From Corallococcus terminator (lineage in GTDB: Bacteria; Myxococcota; Myxococcia; Myxococcales; Myxococcaceae), in assembly GCF_003611635.1 (NCBI RefSeq), contig NZ_RAVZ01000045.1, forward strand, positions 1 through 38,977: a stretch of 38,977 nucleotides of DNA, in the 5' to 3' direction. Position 1 is the stretch's first letter. Every line of letters begins with the position of its first letter. A program made the translations under genes and the position numbers. Shown in pieces: positions 31,491 to 38,977 of this stretch. Below the pieces are notes generated by a model that was not told the origin of the DNA, made no database searches, and worked only from the letters and a program-made list of their open reading frames with translations.

Positions 31491-34052
31491 ATGAGTGCCC
31501 CTGACGACTCCCGCGCCCCGCTCGCCGCCCTGTTGCCGAAGCCCGGCGAGCCCCCTCTCGACGCCGATGAAATCCTCAACCGCTTCGTGGGCTACGTGGC
31601 CACCAACGGGTTGAGCCTGTACTCCGCCCAGGAGGAGGCCATCCTGGAGCTCCTGAGCGACAAGCACCTGTTCCTCAAGACGCCCACGGGGTCCGGCAAG
31701 TCGCTGGTGGCGATGGCGCTGCACTTCAAGGCCATGGCCGAGGGCAAGGTGTCGTTCTACACGTGCCCCATCAAGGCGCTGGTGAACGAGAAGTTCTTCC
31801 AGCTCTCCAAGGCCTTCGGCCCGGAGAACGTGGGCATGCTCACAGGCGACGCGAGCATCAACCGCGAAGCGCCCATCCTCTGCTGCACGGCGGAGATCCT
31901 CGCGAACCTCGCGCTGCGCGACGCCTCCGCGCGCGTGGACGCGGTGGTGATGGACGAGTTCCACTACTACTCCGACAAGGAGCGCGGCACGGCCTGGCAG
32001 ATTCCGCTGCTCGCGCTGCCGAAGACGCAGTTCCTGCTGATGTCCGCGACGCTGGGCGACACGCACATCATCGAGCAGAGCCTGGAGCAGCTCACCGGCC
32101 GCGAGGTGGCCACGGTGCGAAGCTCCGAGCGCCCCGTGCCGCTGGACTTCGACTACCGCGAGGCGGCGCTGCACGAGACCATCCAGGACCTCATCGCGCG
32201 CGGGAAGTACCCCATCTATCTGGTGAACTTCACGCAGCGCGCTGCCGCCGAGCAGGCGCAAAATCTGATGTCGGTGGACTTCAACACCAAGGAGGAGAAG
32301 GAGGAGCTGCGGCAGGCGTTGATGGACGCGCCCTTCGACACGCCCTACGGCAAGGACTTCCAGCGCTACCTGCGCCACGGCATCGGGATGCACCACGCGG
32401 GCCTGCTGCCCAAGTACCGGCTGCTGGTGGAGAAGCTGGCACAGCAGGGCCTGCTCAAGGTCATCAGCGGCACGGACACGCTGGGCGTGGGCGTGAACAT
32501 CCCCATCCGCACGGTGCTCTTCACGCAGTTGTTCAAGTTCAACGGCGAGAAGCTGACGACGCTGAGCGTGCGCGACTTCAAGCAGATTTCAGGACGCGCG
32601 GGCCGCAAGGGCTTCGACACCGAGGGCAGCGTGGTGGCGCAGGCGCCCGAGTACGTCGTGGAGAACATCAAGCAGGCGGCCAAGGAGGCCGCAGGCAAGA
32701 AGAAGACGCCCAAGGCGAAGCCGCCGCAGAAGGGCTTCGTGCAGTACGACAAGAGCACCTTCGAGCGGCTCCAGAACGGCATGCCGGAGCCGCTGGAGTC
32801 CCGCTTCGAGGTGAGCCACGGCCTCTTGCTCAACCTGCTCCAGAGCGACAAGACGGAAGGCAGCGGCGGCTACAAGCGGCTGGTGCAGTTGGTGCGCCGC
32901 TCGCACAGCTCCGAGTACACGAAGAAGAAGCTCCTGAAGGACGCCGCCATGTACTTCCGCACGCTGCGCGAGGCGGGCATCGTGCAGGTGGTGCAGTGGG
33001 AAGGGCGCTCCTCCACCGTGGAGGTGGCGGGCGAGCTGCAACGCGACTTCAGCTTGAACCACACGCTGTCGCTGTACCTGCACGAGACGCTGGAGCTGTT
33101 GGATCCCGCGCTGGAGACATACGCGCTGGACGTCGTGACGCTGGTGGAGTCCATCCTGGAGAACCCGGATGTGGTGCTCTACGCGCAACTGCACCAGCTC
33201 AAGGGCGAGAAGATCCAGGAGATGAAGGCGCAGGGCATGGAGTACGACGACCGGATGGAGGAACTGGAGAAGCTGGAGTGGCCCAAGCCCAACCGCGACT
33301 TCGTCTACAGCACCTTCAATGCCTTCGCGCGCAAGCACCCGTGGGTGGGCGAGGAGAACATCCGGCCCAAGGCCATCGTGCGCGACATGTTCGAGCGCTT
33401 CATGTCCTTCCACGACTACGTGCGGGAGTACGGCCTCCAGCGCAGCGAGGGCGTGCTCTTGCGCTACGTGGGAGATGTCTACAAGTCGCTGACGCAGACG
33501 GTGCCGGAGCGCTTCCGCAACGAGGAGGTGGACGACATCATCGACCACCTGCGCGCGACGCTGCGTCAGGTGGACTCCAGCCTCCTGGATGAGTGGGAGC
33601 GGATGAAGAACCCGGGCGCGCCCGTCGAGGCGAAGCCGGTGGTGGACCTGAAGCCCAAGGAGCTCACCGAGGATCCGAAGGCCTTCGCCGCGCGCGTGCG
33701 CGAGGAGCTGCACCGGCTGCTGCGCGCGCTGGGCCAGCGCCGCTACCTGGACGCGCTGGGGATGTTGGACAACGCCCTGGGCGAATGGACCGCGCCGAAG
33801 CTGGAGCAGGCGATGGCGCCGTACTTCGAGGAGCACAAGCTGGTGGTGCTCACGCCCCAGGCGCGCAAGCCGGCGAACACCCAGCTCAAGGAGGCTGGCA
33901 CCCGTCAGTGGGAGGCCCAGCAGCGCATCATGGACCCGGAGGGCCATGGGGACTGGGTCATCGACGCGGAGATTGATTTGCGCGGCCGCCGCATGGACGA
34001 CGGCCCCATCCTGATGCTGCGCCGCATTGGCGGCATGAGCGCGTGGACCTGA
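31491..34052 (+). CDS. Ski2-like DEAD/DEAH helicase with DUF3516-type C-terminus
   Basis: The 853-residue protein has Walker A TPTGSGKS (64-71), the DEFH box at 155-158, motif III MSATLGD, and in the second RecA domain HHAGLLPKYR and QISGRAGRKGFD (motif VI). This is the Ski2/Mtr4-like superfamily 2 pattern. A basic insert (KEAAGKKKTPKAKPPQKG) and a long helical C-terminal region of the DUF3516 type follow. Members are thought to act on RNA or structured nucleic acids; the substrate here is not known. ATG 31491 is chosen because the upstream frame continues into the hsdR relic region and is not family-like. It stands alone on this strand and marks the return to core-type genes. Confidence 0.88.
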   Translation: MSAPDDSRAPLAALLPKPGEPPLDADEILNRFVGYVATNGLSLYSAQEEAILELLSDKHLFLKTPTGSGKSLVAMALHFKAMAEGKVSFYTCPIKALVNEKFFQLSKAFGPENVGMLTGDASINREAPILCCTAEILANLALRDASARVDAVVMDEFHYYSDKERGTAWQIPLLALPKTQFLLMSATLGDTHIIEQSLEQLTGREVATVRSSERPVPLDFDYREAALHETIQDLIARGKYPIYLVNFTQRAAAEQAQNLMSVDFNTKEEKEELRQALMDAPFDTPYGKDFQRYLRHGIGMHHAGLLPKYRLLVEKLAQQGLLKVISGTDTLGVGVNIPIRTVLFTQLFKFNGEKLTTLSVRDFKQISGRAGRKGFDTEGSVVAQAPEYVVENIKQAAKEAAGKKKTPKAKPPQKGFVQYDKSTFERLQNGMPEPLESRFEVSHGLLLNLLQSDKTEGSGGYKRLVQLVRRSHSSEYTKKKLLKDAAMYFRTLREAGIVQVVQWEGRSSTVEVAGELQRDFSLNHTLSLYLHETLELLDPALETYALDVVTLVESILENPDVVLYAQLHQLKGEKIQEMKAQGMEYDDRMEELEKLEWPKPNRDFVYSTFNAFARKHPWVGEENIRPKAIVRDMFERFMSFHDYVREYGLQRSEGVLLRYVGDVYKSLTQTVPERFRNEEVDDIIDHLRATLRQVDSSLLDEWERMKNPGAPVEAKPVVDLKPKELTEDPKAFAARVREELHRLLRALGQRRYLDALGMLDNALGEWTAPKLEQAMAPYFEEHKLVVLTPQARKPANTQLKEAGTRQWEAQQRIMDPEGHGDWVIDAEIDLRGRRMDDGPILMLRRIGGMSAWT

Positions 34053-34070
34053 CGGCCTGACGTGCGGCTG

Positions 34071-34355
34071 TCAGCTCGTGGGCGGCCTGGAGTCCCGGGC
34101 CGCCGCGCGCACGGTGTCCGCCGCCGCGTCCACCTCCGCGAGGATGCGGCGCGCGTGGTGGAGCAGGGCCTCTCCGGTGGGCAACAGGCGCATGCCCCGG
34201 GGAACGCGCTCGAACAGGGGCGTGCCCAGTTCGTCCTCCAGCGCGAGGATGTGACGGCTGAGCGGCGGCTGGGTGATGTGGAGCCGGAGCGCGGCCCGGC
34301 CCACATGGCCCTCTTCCGCCACCGCGACGAAGGACTGGAGGTGCGTGATGCTCAC
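34071..34355 (-). CDS. Truncated LysR-type protein (DNA-binding half only)
   Basis: From GTG 34355 the product has 94 residues: SITHLQSFVAVAEEGHVGRA, the helix-turn-helix ALRLHITQPPLSRHILALED and the wing PLFERVPRGMRLLPTGEALL. A linker helix follows and then the stop. The ~200-residue effector domain of a normal LysR protein is missing, and only 18 bp separate the stop from the end of the converging helicase gene. It is either a decayed regulator or a stand-alone DNA-binding subunit. It is divergent from the methionine aminopeptidase gene, with ~100 bp between them. Confidence 0.65.
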   Translation of the reverse strand: MSITHLQSFVAVAEEGHVGRAALRLHITQPPLSRHILALEDELGTPLFERVPRGMRLLPTGEALLHHARRILAEVDAAADTVRAAARDSRPPTS

Positions 34356-34455
34356 GCGCCCCAGGCTAGCGCGGGACGTGCGCGCCGTGCACCTGACCGG
34401 ACGATGCCAGAACAGCATTGGACGTTCCGAAGGGGCGGATGCCACCTTGCCCGCC

Positions 34456-35238
34456 ATGGGCATTCCACTCTTCAAGGGCACCGAGGTTGAACGGCTGCGC
34501 CTCGCGGGACTCGCGGCGGCCGGCACGCTGGCGCATGTCGCCGGCAAGCTCCAGCCGGGCGTGGCGACGGCGGACATCGACGCGTGGGTTCGCGAGGACA
34601 CGGCGCGCCGGGGCGGCACCCCCAGCCAGCTTGGCTACAAGGGGTTTCCCGCCACGGTGTGCACCAGCCGCAACCACGTGGTGTGCCATGGCATCCCGCG
34701 CCCGGATGAACACCTGAAGCCCGGGGACATCGTCAACGTGGACGTGACGACGTGCCTGGACGGCTTCCATGGGGACACGTCCGCCACGTTCCTCATCGGC
34801 GAGGTGTCCTCCGACGCGAAGCACGTGGTGGACGTGGCGCGGCGGTGCCGGGACGCGGGCGTGGCGGTGGTGCGGCATGGCGCCCGGTTGGGCGACATTG
34901 GCGCGGCGGTGATGGCGCTGGCGAAGGCGGAAGGGTGCAGCGTGGTGGAGGAGTTCGGCGGCCATGGCATCGGCCGGCAGATGCATGGCCCGCCGCATGT
35001 GTCCCACGTGGGCAAGGCGGGGACGGGCATCACCCTGCGCTCGGGGATGGTGATCACCATCGAGCCCATGGTGAACCTGGGCCGCCCGGACATCCGGATG
35101 ATGCCGGACGGGTGGACGGTGGTGACGGCGGACGGCAGCCTGTCCGCCCAGTTCGAACACACCGTGCTCGTCACCCGGGACGGCTGCGAGGTGCTGACCC
35201 CGAGCGAGCTGTCCCTCCACATCCCCGGCGGGTGTTGA
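34456..35238 (+). CDS. map: Methionine aminopeptidase, type I
   Basis: The 260-residue product carries all five metal ligands in the E. coli spacing minus one: Asp96 (VNVDVT), Asp107 (HGDTSATF), His170 (FGGHGIGR), Glu203 (TIEPMV) and Glu234 (FEHTVLV). It also has HVVCHGIPRP with the substrate-binding His. It removes N-terminal Met from new proteins in the cytoplasm. It lacks the N-terminal SEC-C or zinc-finger extension of some paralogues. The ribosome site before ATG 34456 is weak. Myxobacteria often carry more than one copy, so this need not be the essential one. Confidence 0.93.
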   Translation: MGIPLFKGTEVERLRLAGLAAAGTLAHVAGKLQPGVATADIDAWVREDTARRGGTPSQLGYKGFPATVCTSRNHVVCHGIPRPDEHLKPGDIVNVDVTTCLDGFHGDTSATFLIGEVSSDAKHVVDVARRCRDAGVAVVRHGARLGDIGAAVMALAKAEGCSVVEEFGGHGIGRQMHGPPHVSHVGKAGTGITLRSGMVITIEPMVNLGRPDIRMMPDGWTVVTADGSLSAQFEHTVLVTRDGCEVLTPSELSLHIPGGC

Positions 35239-35323
35239 GAAGGGGGCGCTTGCGTCCGCCCGTCCGGTCGTGTGTCGAGCGGTTCTCGTTGGCAGCGTCA
35301 GGGCCGGTGGTAATTTGCCGGCC

Positions 35324-36340
35324 ATGAAGAAGATCCTGGTCGCGCTCCTCGTGCTCATCCTCCTGGCGGTCGCGGGCGTGGGCGGAGCGTTCTGGTACGC
35401 GCAGAAGGCCGTCACGACGCCGCACGCCTCGGCGGATGCCACCCCGAAGGAATTCATCGTGAAGAAGGGCGCGTCCGCGCGCTCCCTGGGCCAGCAGCTC
35501 CAGGCGCAGGGCTTCCTGGATGACGCCCGTGTCTGGCGCTTCCACCTGTGGCGTCGGGGCAGCCTCAACGTGAAGGCGGGCCGCTTCATGCTGAGCCCGA
35601 CCTCCTCCGTGGAGCAGCTTGCCACCGCGCTGGAGGGCCCACCGCTGCCGGAGGACGTGCCCTTCGCGATGATTGAAGGCTGGCGCCTGCGCGACACCGA
35701 CCAGGTGCTCGCCGCGCAGGGCCTGATCAAACCGGGCGAGTACATCGCCGCGGCCAGCCGCTCCGAACTCTTCAAGGCACCGTTCCCCCTGCCCACGCGC
35801 GGGCTGGAGGGCTACCTGTACCCGGAGACGTACGGCATCGTGGTGGAGGGCTTCAAGGTGGAGGCCTTCATCCAGCGGCAGTTGGAAACCTTCCGCGCCC
35901 GCTTCTACGACGCGCACAAGGCGGAGATCGACAAGAGCGGCCGGTCGCTGCACGACATCGTGGTGATGGCCTCCATGCTGGAGCGCGAGGAGCCCATGCC
36001 TTCGCAGCGCCCGCTCGTCGCGGGCATCCTCTGGAAGCGCGTGGACAAAGGCTTCGCGCTGGGCGTGGACGCGACGAGCCGCTACGAGCTGGCGGAGTGG
36101 AACGACCGCAAGGAGTTCCTCAAGAGGCTGCGCGACAAGTCGGACCCGTGGAACTCGCGCACCCGCGTCGGTCTGCCGCCCGGCCCCATTGGGGCACCGA
36201 CGGTGGACTCGCTGCTCGCCGCGCTGCGGCCGACGAAGAGCGACTTCTTGTACTACCTGCACGACGCGCAGCGGATCCTCCGCCCCTCGCGCAACGCACA
36301 GGAGCACGAAGCGCTCCGCGCCAAGTACAACGTGTACTGA
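35324..36340 (+). CDS. mltG: Endolytic murein transglycosylase MltG (YceG)
   Basis: The 338-residue protein has a single N-terminal membrane helix (KKILVALLVLILLAVAGVGG) and a LysM-like domain (EFIVKKGASARSLGQQLQ). The YceG catalytic domain contains LEGYLYPETYGI and MASMLEREE with the catalytic Glu220, then DATSRYEL and SRTRVGLPPGPI. It cleaves nascent glycan strands in the periplasm and is thought to set their length. The length matches the family. The next gene, a histidine kinase, starts 7 nt after the stop, so the two are probably cotranscribed. Confidence 0.95.
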   Translation: MKKILVALLVLILLAVAGVGGAFWYAQKAVTTPHASADATPKEFIVKKGASARSLGQQLQAQGFLDDARVWRFHLWRRGSLNVKAGRFMLSPTSSVEQLATALEGPPLPEDVPFAMIEGWRLRDTDQVLAAQGLIKPGEYIAAASRSELFKAPFPLPTRGLEGYLYPETYGIVVEGFKVEAFIQRQLETFRARFYDAHKAEIDKSGRSLHDIVVMASMLEREEPMPSQRPLVAGILWKRVDKGFALGVDATSRYELAEWNDRKEFLKRLRDKSDPWNSRTRVGLPPGPIGAPTVDSLLAALRPTKSDFLYYLHDAQRILRPSRNAQEHEALRAKYNVY

Positions 36341-36347
36341 GCGCGCC

Positions 36348-38042
36348 ATGACGCCTGCTTCGCGCGAGTCGCTTCGTCCTTCCCCCGCCCCCTCCGCCGA
36401 AGGCGAGGCGGCCCTGCGGCAGGAGCTGGCCACGCTGCGCGAGGAGTCCGCGCGGCTGCGGCGGATGCTCGATACGGCGGCGCAGATCTCCTGGACCCAG
36501 GATGTCCGCGCGGGCGGGGATCCGGTGGCGCCGTCGTGGCACGCCTTCACCGGACAGACCCGGGACGCGTTCGCGAACCAGGGCTGGCTCACGGCGCTGC
36601 ATCCGGACGACCGCGCGGGGGCACTGGCCGCCTGGGCGGAGGCCGCCGCACAGAAGAAGCCCTTCAGCACGCGCTACCGCTTGCGACGCGCGGATGGCGT
36701 CTTCGTGTGGATGCTCGCGAAGGGGACGCCGGTGTTGGGGCACGACGGAGAGGTGTCCGAGTGGGTGGGCACCTGCTCGGACATCCATTCCCAGTGTCTG
36801 CGGGAGGAGCGGGCCGCGTTCCTCGCCAGGGCCGGGGAGCTGTTCGCGCTGGCGCTGGAGCCGTCCGCCACGCTGGTGACGCTCGCGAACCTGTCGGTGT
36901 CGACGCTCGCGGACTGGTGCATCGTGGATCTGCTGCACGTGAACGGCCACTTCGAGCGGGCCCAGGTGTCGACGGCGGATCCGGCCTGGCTTCCCCTGGC
37001 GGAGGTCGTGCGGCGGCTGGCCCCCATTCCCCGTGAGCGGCCCGTCTATCCTCCCGCGCTGGCGCTGACGACGGGCCAGTCGACCGTGGTGCCGGACGTC
37101 ACCCCCGCGCTGATGGAGGCCGTGGCGCAGGACGCGAACCACCTGGAGACCATGCGTCAGGTGGGCATCCGTTCGCTGCTCACCGTGCCGCTGGTGGCCC
37201 GGGGTCACATCCTGGGCGCGCTGTCGCTCATCGTCACCACGTCCGGCCGCCGCTATGGCGACGAGGACCTCAAGTTCGCGCAGGAACTGGCGAACGTGGC
37301 GGCCCTGGCCGTGGACAACGGGCGGCTGCTCCAGGGCGCGCGCGAAGCCGTCCGCCTGCGCGACGAGTTCCTGTCCGTCGCGAGTCACGAGCTGAAGACG
37401 CCGCTGACGCCGCTCAGCCTGAAGCTGCAGGCGCTCTCGCGCGCGGTGAAGGCACACCCGGATTCGCCGCTCGTGCCCGTGATTGAATCCCACGTGGAGC
37501 AGGGCCACCGGCAGGTCCGCCGACTCACGGAGCTGATGAACGACCTGCTGGACGTGTCGCGCATCAGCGCCGGCACCTTCCGGTTGCAGCGCGAAGCGGT
37601 GGACGTCGCGGCCCTGGTGCGCGAGGTGTCCGCGCGGTTCGCGCCGCGCTTCGGTCTGGAGCACAGCCCCTTCACGGTGGAGGCTCCGGAGTCGGTGCGG
37701 GGCTGTTTCGACCGTTCGCGTCTGGCCCAGGTGTTGGATCACCTGCTGGACAACGCCCTCAAGTATGGCGCCGGCACCCCGGTGTCCCTGCGGCTCCTGG
37801 TGGACGGCGCGGTGGCGCGGATCCGTGTGCGCGACGGCGGCATCGGCATCGCGCCCGAGCAGCGTCCCCGCCTCTTCGAGCGCTATGGCCGCGCGGTGTC
37901 CGAACGCCACTACGGTGGCCTGGGCCTGGGCCTCTACCTCACCCGCACCATCGTGGAGGCCGAGGGCGGCCGCGTGTCGCTGGAGAGCACCCTGGGCGAG
38001 GGCGCCACGTTCGAGGTGGAGCTGCCGCTCCAGCAGGCCTGA
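36348..38042 (+). CDS. Soluble PAS-GAF sensor histidine kinase
   Basis: The 564-residue protein has a short coiled coil (~18-40), a PAS domain (~42-150, ending in a PAC-like VSEWVGTCSDIH), a GAF domain (~165-335) and a HisKA dimerisation domain with the phospho-acceptor in SVASHELKTPLTPL (His347). The HATPase domain carries N (LLDNALKYG), G1 (DGGIGIAPE), F (LFERYG) and G2 (GLGLGLYL) boxes. There is no membrane segment, so the signal is cytoplasmic. No response regulator is adjacent, which is usual for myxobacteria. The start lies 7 nt after mltG, hinting at a link with cell-wall status, though cotranscription alone does not prove it. Confidence 0.93.
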   Translation: MTPASRESLRPSPAPSAEGEAALRQELATLREESARLRRMLDTAAQISWTQDVRAGGDPVAPSWHAFTGQTRDAFANQGWLTALHPDDRAGALAAWAEAAAQKKPFSTRYRLRRADGVFVWMLAKGTPVLGHDGEVSEWVGTCSDIHSQCLREERAAFLARAGELFALALEPSATLVTLANLSVSTLADWCIVDLLHVNGHFERAQVSTADPAWLPLAEVVRRLAPIPRERPVYPPALALTTGQSTVVPDVTPALMEAVAQDANHLETMRQVGIRSLLTVPLVARGHILGALSLIVTTSGRRYGDEDLKFAQELANVAALAVDNGRLLQGAREAVRLRDEFLSVASHELKTPLTPLSLKLQALSRAVKAHPDSPLVPVIESHVEQGHRQVRRLTELMNDLLDVSRISAGTFRLQREAVDVAALVREVSARFAPRFGLEHSPFTVEAPESVRGCFDRSRLAQVLDHLLDNALKYGAGTPVSLRLLVDGAVARIRVRDGGIGIAPEQRPRLFERYGRAVSERHYGGLGLGLYLTRTIVEAEGGRVSLESTLGEGATFEVELPLQQA

Positions 38043-38057
38043 GGGACCGGGCGCTGG

Positions 38058-38939
38058 CTAGGGCGCGGGTTCCGGCGTCTTCTGGAACTTCTCCGCGAGG
38101 ATGCGCTCGGCCGCGTCCGCGAGCAGATCGCGGGCCATGCGCGTCTCCTCGCCGAAGATGCCCGTGGACGTGCGCGCGTCCAGCACGTGCGTCGCGAGCA
38201 GCGAGAAGGCCGCGGCCTCGTCGAACGTCGCCTCGGAGGACAGGACGCGCTTGCCGGGATGGGGGTCCTCCTCGTGGAAGCGGCCCTCCCAGCTCTCGCC
38301 CAGCGTGATGGCGAAGTACTGCGTCGCCACGTTGCCGGGCCGCGACATGTGCGAGGCGGCGACCACCGCCCGGAGCTGCTCTCGCTCGTCGGACGTCATC
38401 CGCTGCTTCCACGCTTCAACCGCCGCGTGCATGGTCTCAATCTGATCCCTCGCCGCGTCCTCCGCGTTCTTCAGCAGGTCGGGCACCTGGGCGTGGACGA
38501 ACGCGGAGAGGTCCTCCTGGGCCACGCGGTTCGCGGCCAGCACGGCGTCCACGAGCGCCTGCGAGGCGTCCAGCACGCGGTGCTGCCGCTCCAGGGGCTC
38601 GGCGGGGAGGCCCCGTGCCGCGAAGCTGTCGCGCACCTCGGTGATGAGCCTGCGCAGGGTGGTGAGCCGGATGCGGGTATCGTCGTCGAGCACGTCCTTC
38701 AGCGGGGCCAGCAGCACGTGGAGCGCGAGCGGGACGTGGGTGACGGCCTTGTACACGTGGTAGCGGCGCGTGCGCGAAGGCGCTTCGAAGCGCTGGCCGC
38801 CCTTGCGCAGGATGAGCAGGTCGTCGATCTGCGCGATGACCGGCCCCATGCGTGACAGCACCGCTTCCCGGCGCGCGGCGTACGCGTCCCGGAACGCCTG
38901 GTTGAGCACGGAGAGCGAATCCGTGGCCTCCAGCGCCAC
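38058..38939 (-). CDS. Unrecognised helical protein at right edge
   Basis: About 293 residues are visible from a possible GTG at 38939. The frame stays open to the window end, so the true start may lie outside. The product is mostly helical and charged, with no signal peptide (LNQAFRDAYAARREAVLSRM, EPLERQHRVLDASQALVDAV, DEREQLRAVVAASHMSRPGN) and a C-terminal ETRMARDLLADAAERIL. I recognise no family or motif. It converges on the histidine kinase gene with a 15-bp gap. Confidence 0.7.
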   Translation of the reverse strand: MALEATDSLSVLNQAFRDAYAARREAVLSRMGPVIAQIDDLLILRKGGQRFEAPSRTRRYHVYKAVTHVPLALHVLLAPLKDVLDDDTRIRLTTLRRLITEVRDSFAARGLPAEPLERQHRVLDASQALVDAVLAANRVAQEDLSAFVHAQVPDLLKNAEDAARDQIETMHAAVEAWKQRMTSDEREQLRAVVAASHMSRPGNVATQYFAITLGESWEGRFHEEDPHPGKRVLSSEATFDEAAAFSLLATHVLDARTSTGIFGEETRMARDLLADAAERILAEKFQKTPEPAP

Positions 38940-38977
38940 GGTGCGCGCGACCTCGGAAGGGGGCTCGGGGGGAGGGG

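Noticed and set aside
32589-33947. Minus-strand frame of 452 codons opposite the helicase
   Set aside because: The Leu/His/Arg-rich translation is typical of antisense of a GC-rich gene. The helicase on the other strand has all its motifs.

Overview
The window looks like chromosomal DNA of a myxobacterium, probably Cystobacterineae (Myxococcus/Corallococcus type). I infer this from the very high GC and from the gene content: a DUF2378 (TIGR02265-type) protein, a membrane-anchored Hanks-type Ser/Thr kinase with a secreted lipoprotein partner, a DUF3516-type Ski2-like helicase, HYR-repeat lipoproteins and a DUF3396 immunity-type protein. No rRNA, tRNA or CRISPR array was seen.

Layout. (1) 1-4.8 kb: a catalase-family gene running off the left edge, divergent from a large HYR-domain lipoprotein with a clean terminator. 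(2) 4.8-8.3 kb, minus strand: a tightly packed, partly overlapping set containing a lipoprotein whose C-terminus carries a PD-(D/E)XK-like nuclease motif, immediately followed by a DUF3396 immunity-type gene. This is the layout of SitA/SitI-type or other polymorphic toxin loci. (3) 8.3-14.8 kb: an MnmC-like methyltransferase, a DUF2378 protein, a LysR regulator divergent from an NmrA-like NAD(P)-binding gene with a 17-bp palindromic operator between them, and a fused NDP-forming acyl-CoA synthetase/GNAT acetyltransferase. (4) 14.8-18.2 kb, minus: Ser/Thr kinase, lipoprotein and secreted protein, probably one transcript.

(5) 18.4-31.4 kb is an accessory region. Its left edge is a broken lipoprotein gene. 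Its right edge holds IS termini, a degenerate IS5/IS427-like transposase, a DUF1993 gene and a 3' relic of a type I restriction gene (hsdR). Inside is a compact six-gene operon on the minus strand: HlyD-like adaptor, C39-peptidase ABC exporter, a second ABC exporter with a degenerate C39-like domain, an outer-membrane factor lipoprotein, a 582-residue protein I do not recognise, and an aminoglycoside-phosphotransferase-fold kinase. Divergent from the operon is a separate short transcription unit encoding only 14 residues (MKIKIHVRGGPKAR), with a consensus Shine-Dalgarno sequence, tandem stop codons and a rho-independent terminator. The Gly-Gly in the peptide and the intact C39 protease next door suggest a complete secretion system for a very small peptide. 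This is the best candidate for an undescribed system.

(6) 31.5-39 kb returns to core-type genes: the DUF3516-type helicase, a LysR gene reduced to its DNA-binding half, methionine aminopeptidase, MltG, a PAS-GAF histidine kinase, and an unrecognised protein at the right edge. All functions are read from motifs by eye; no database search was possible.
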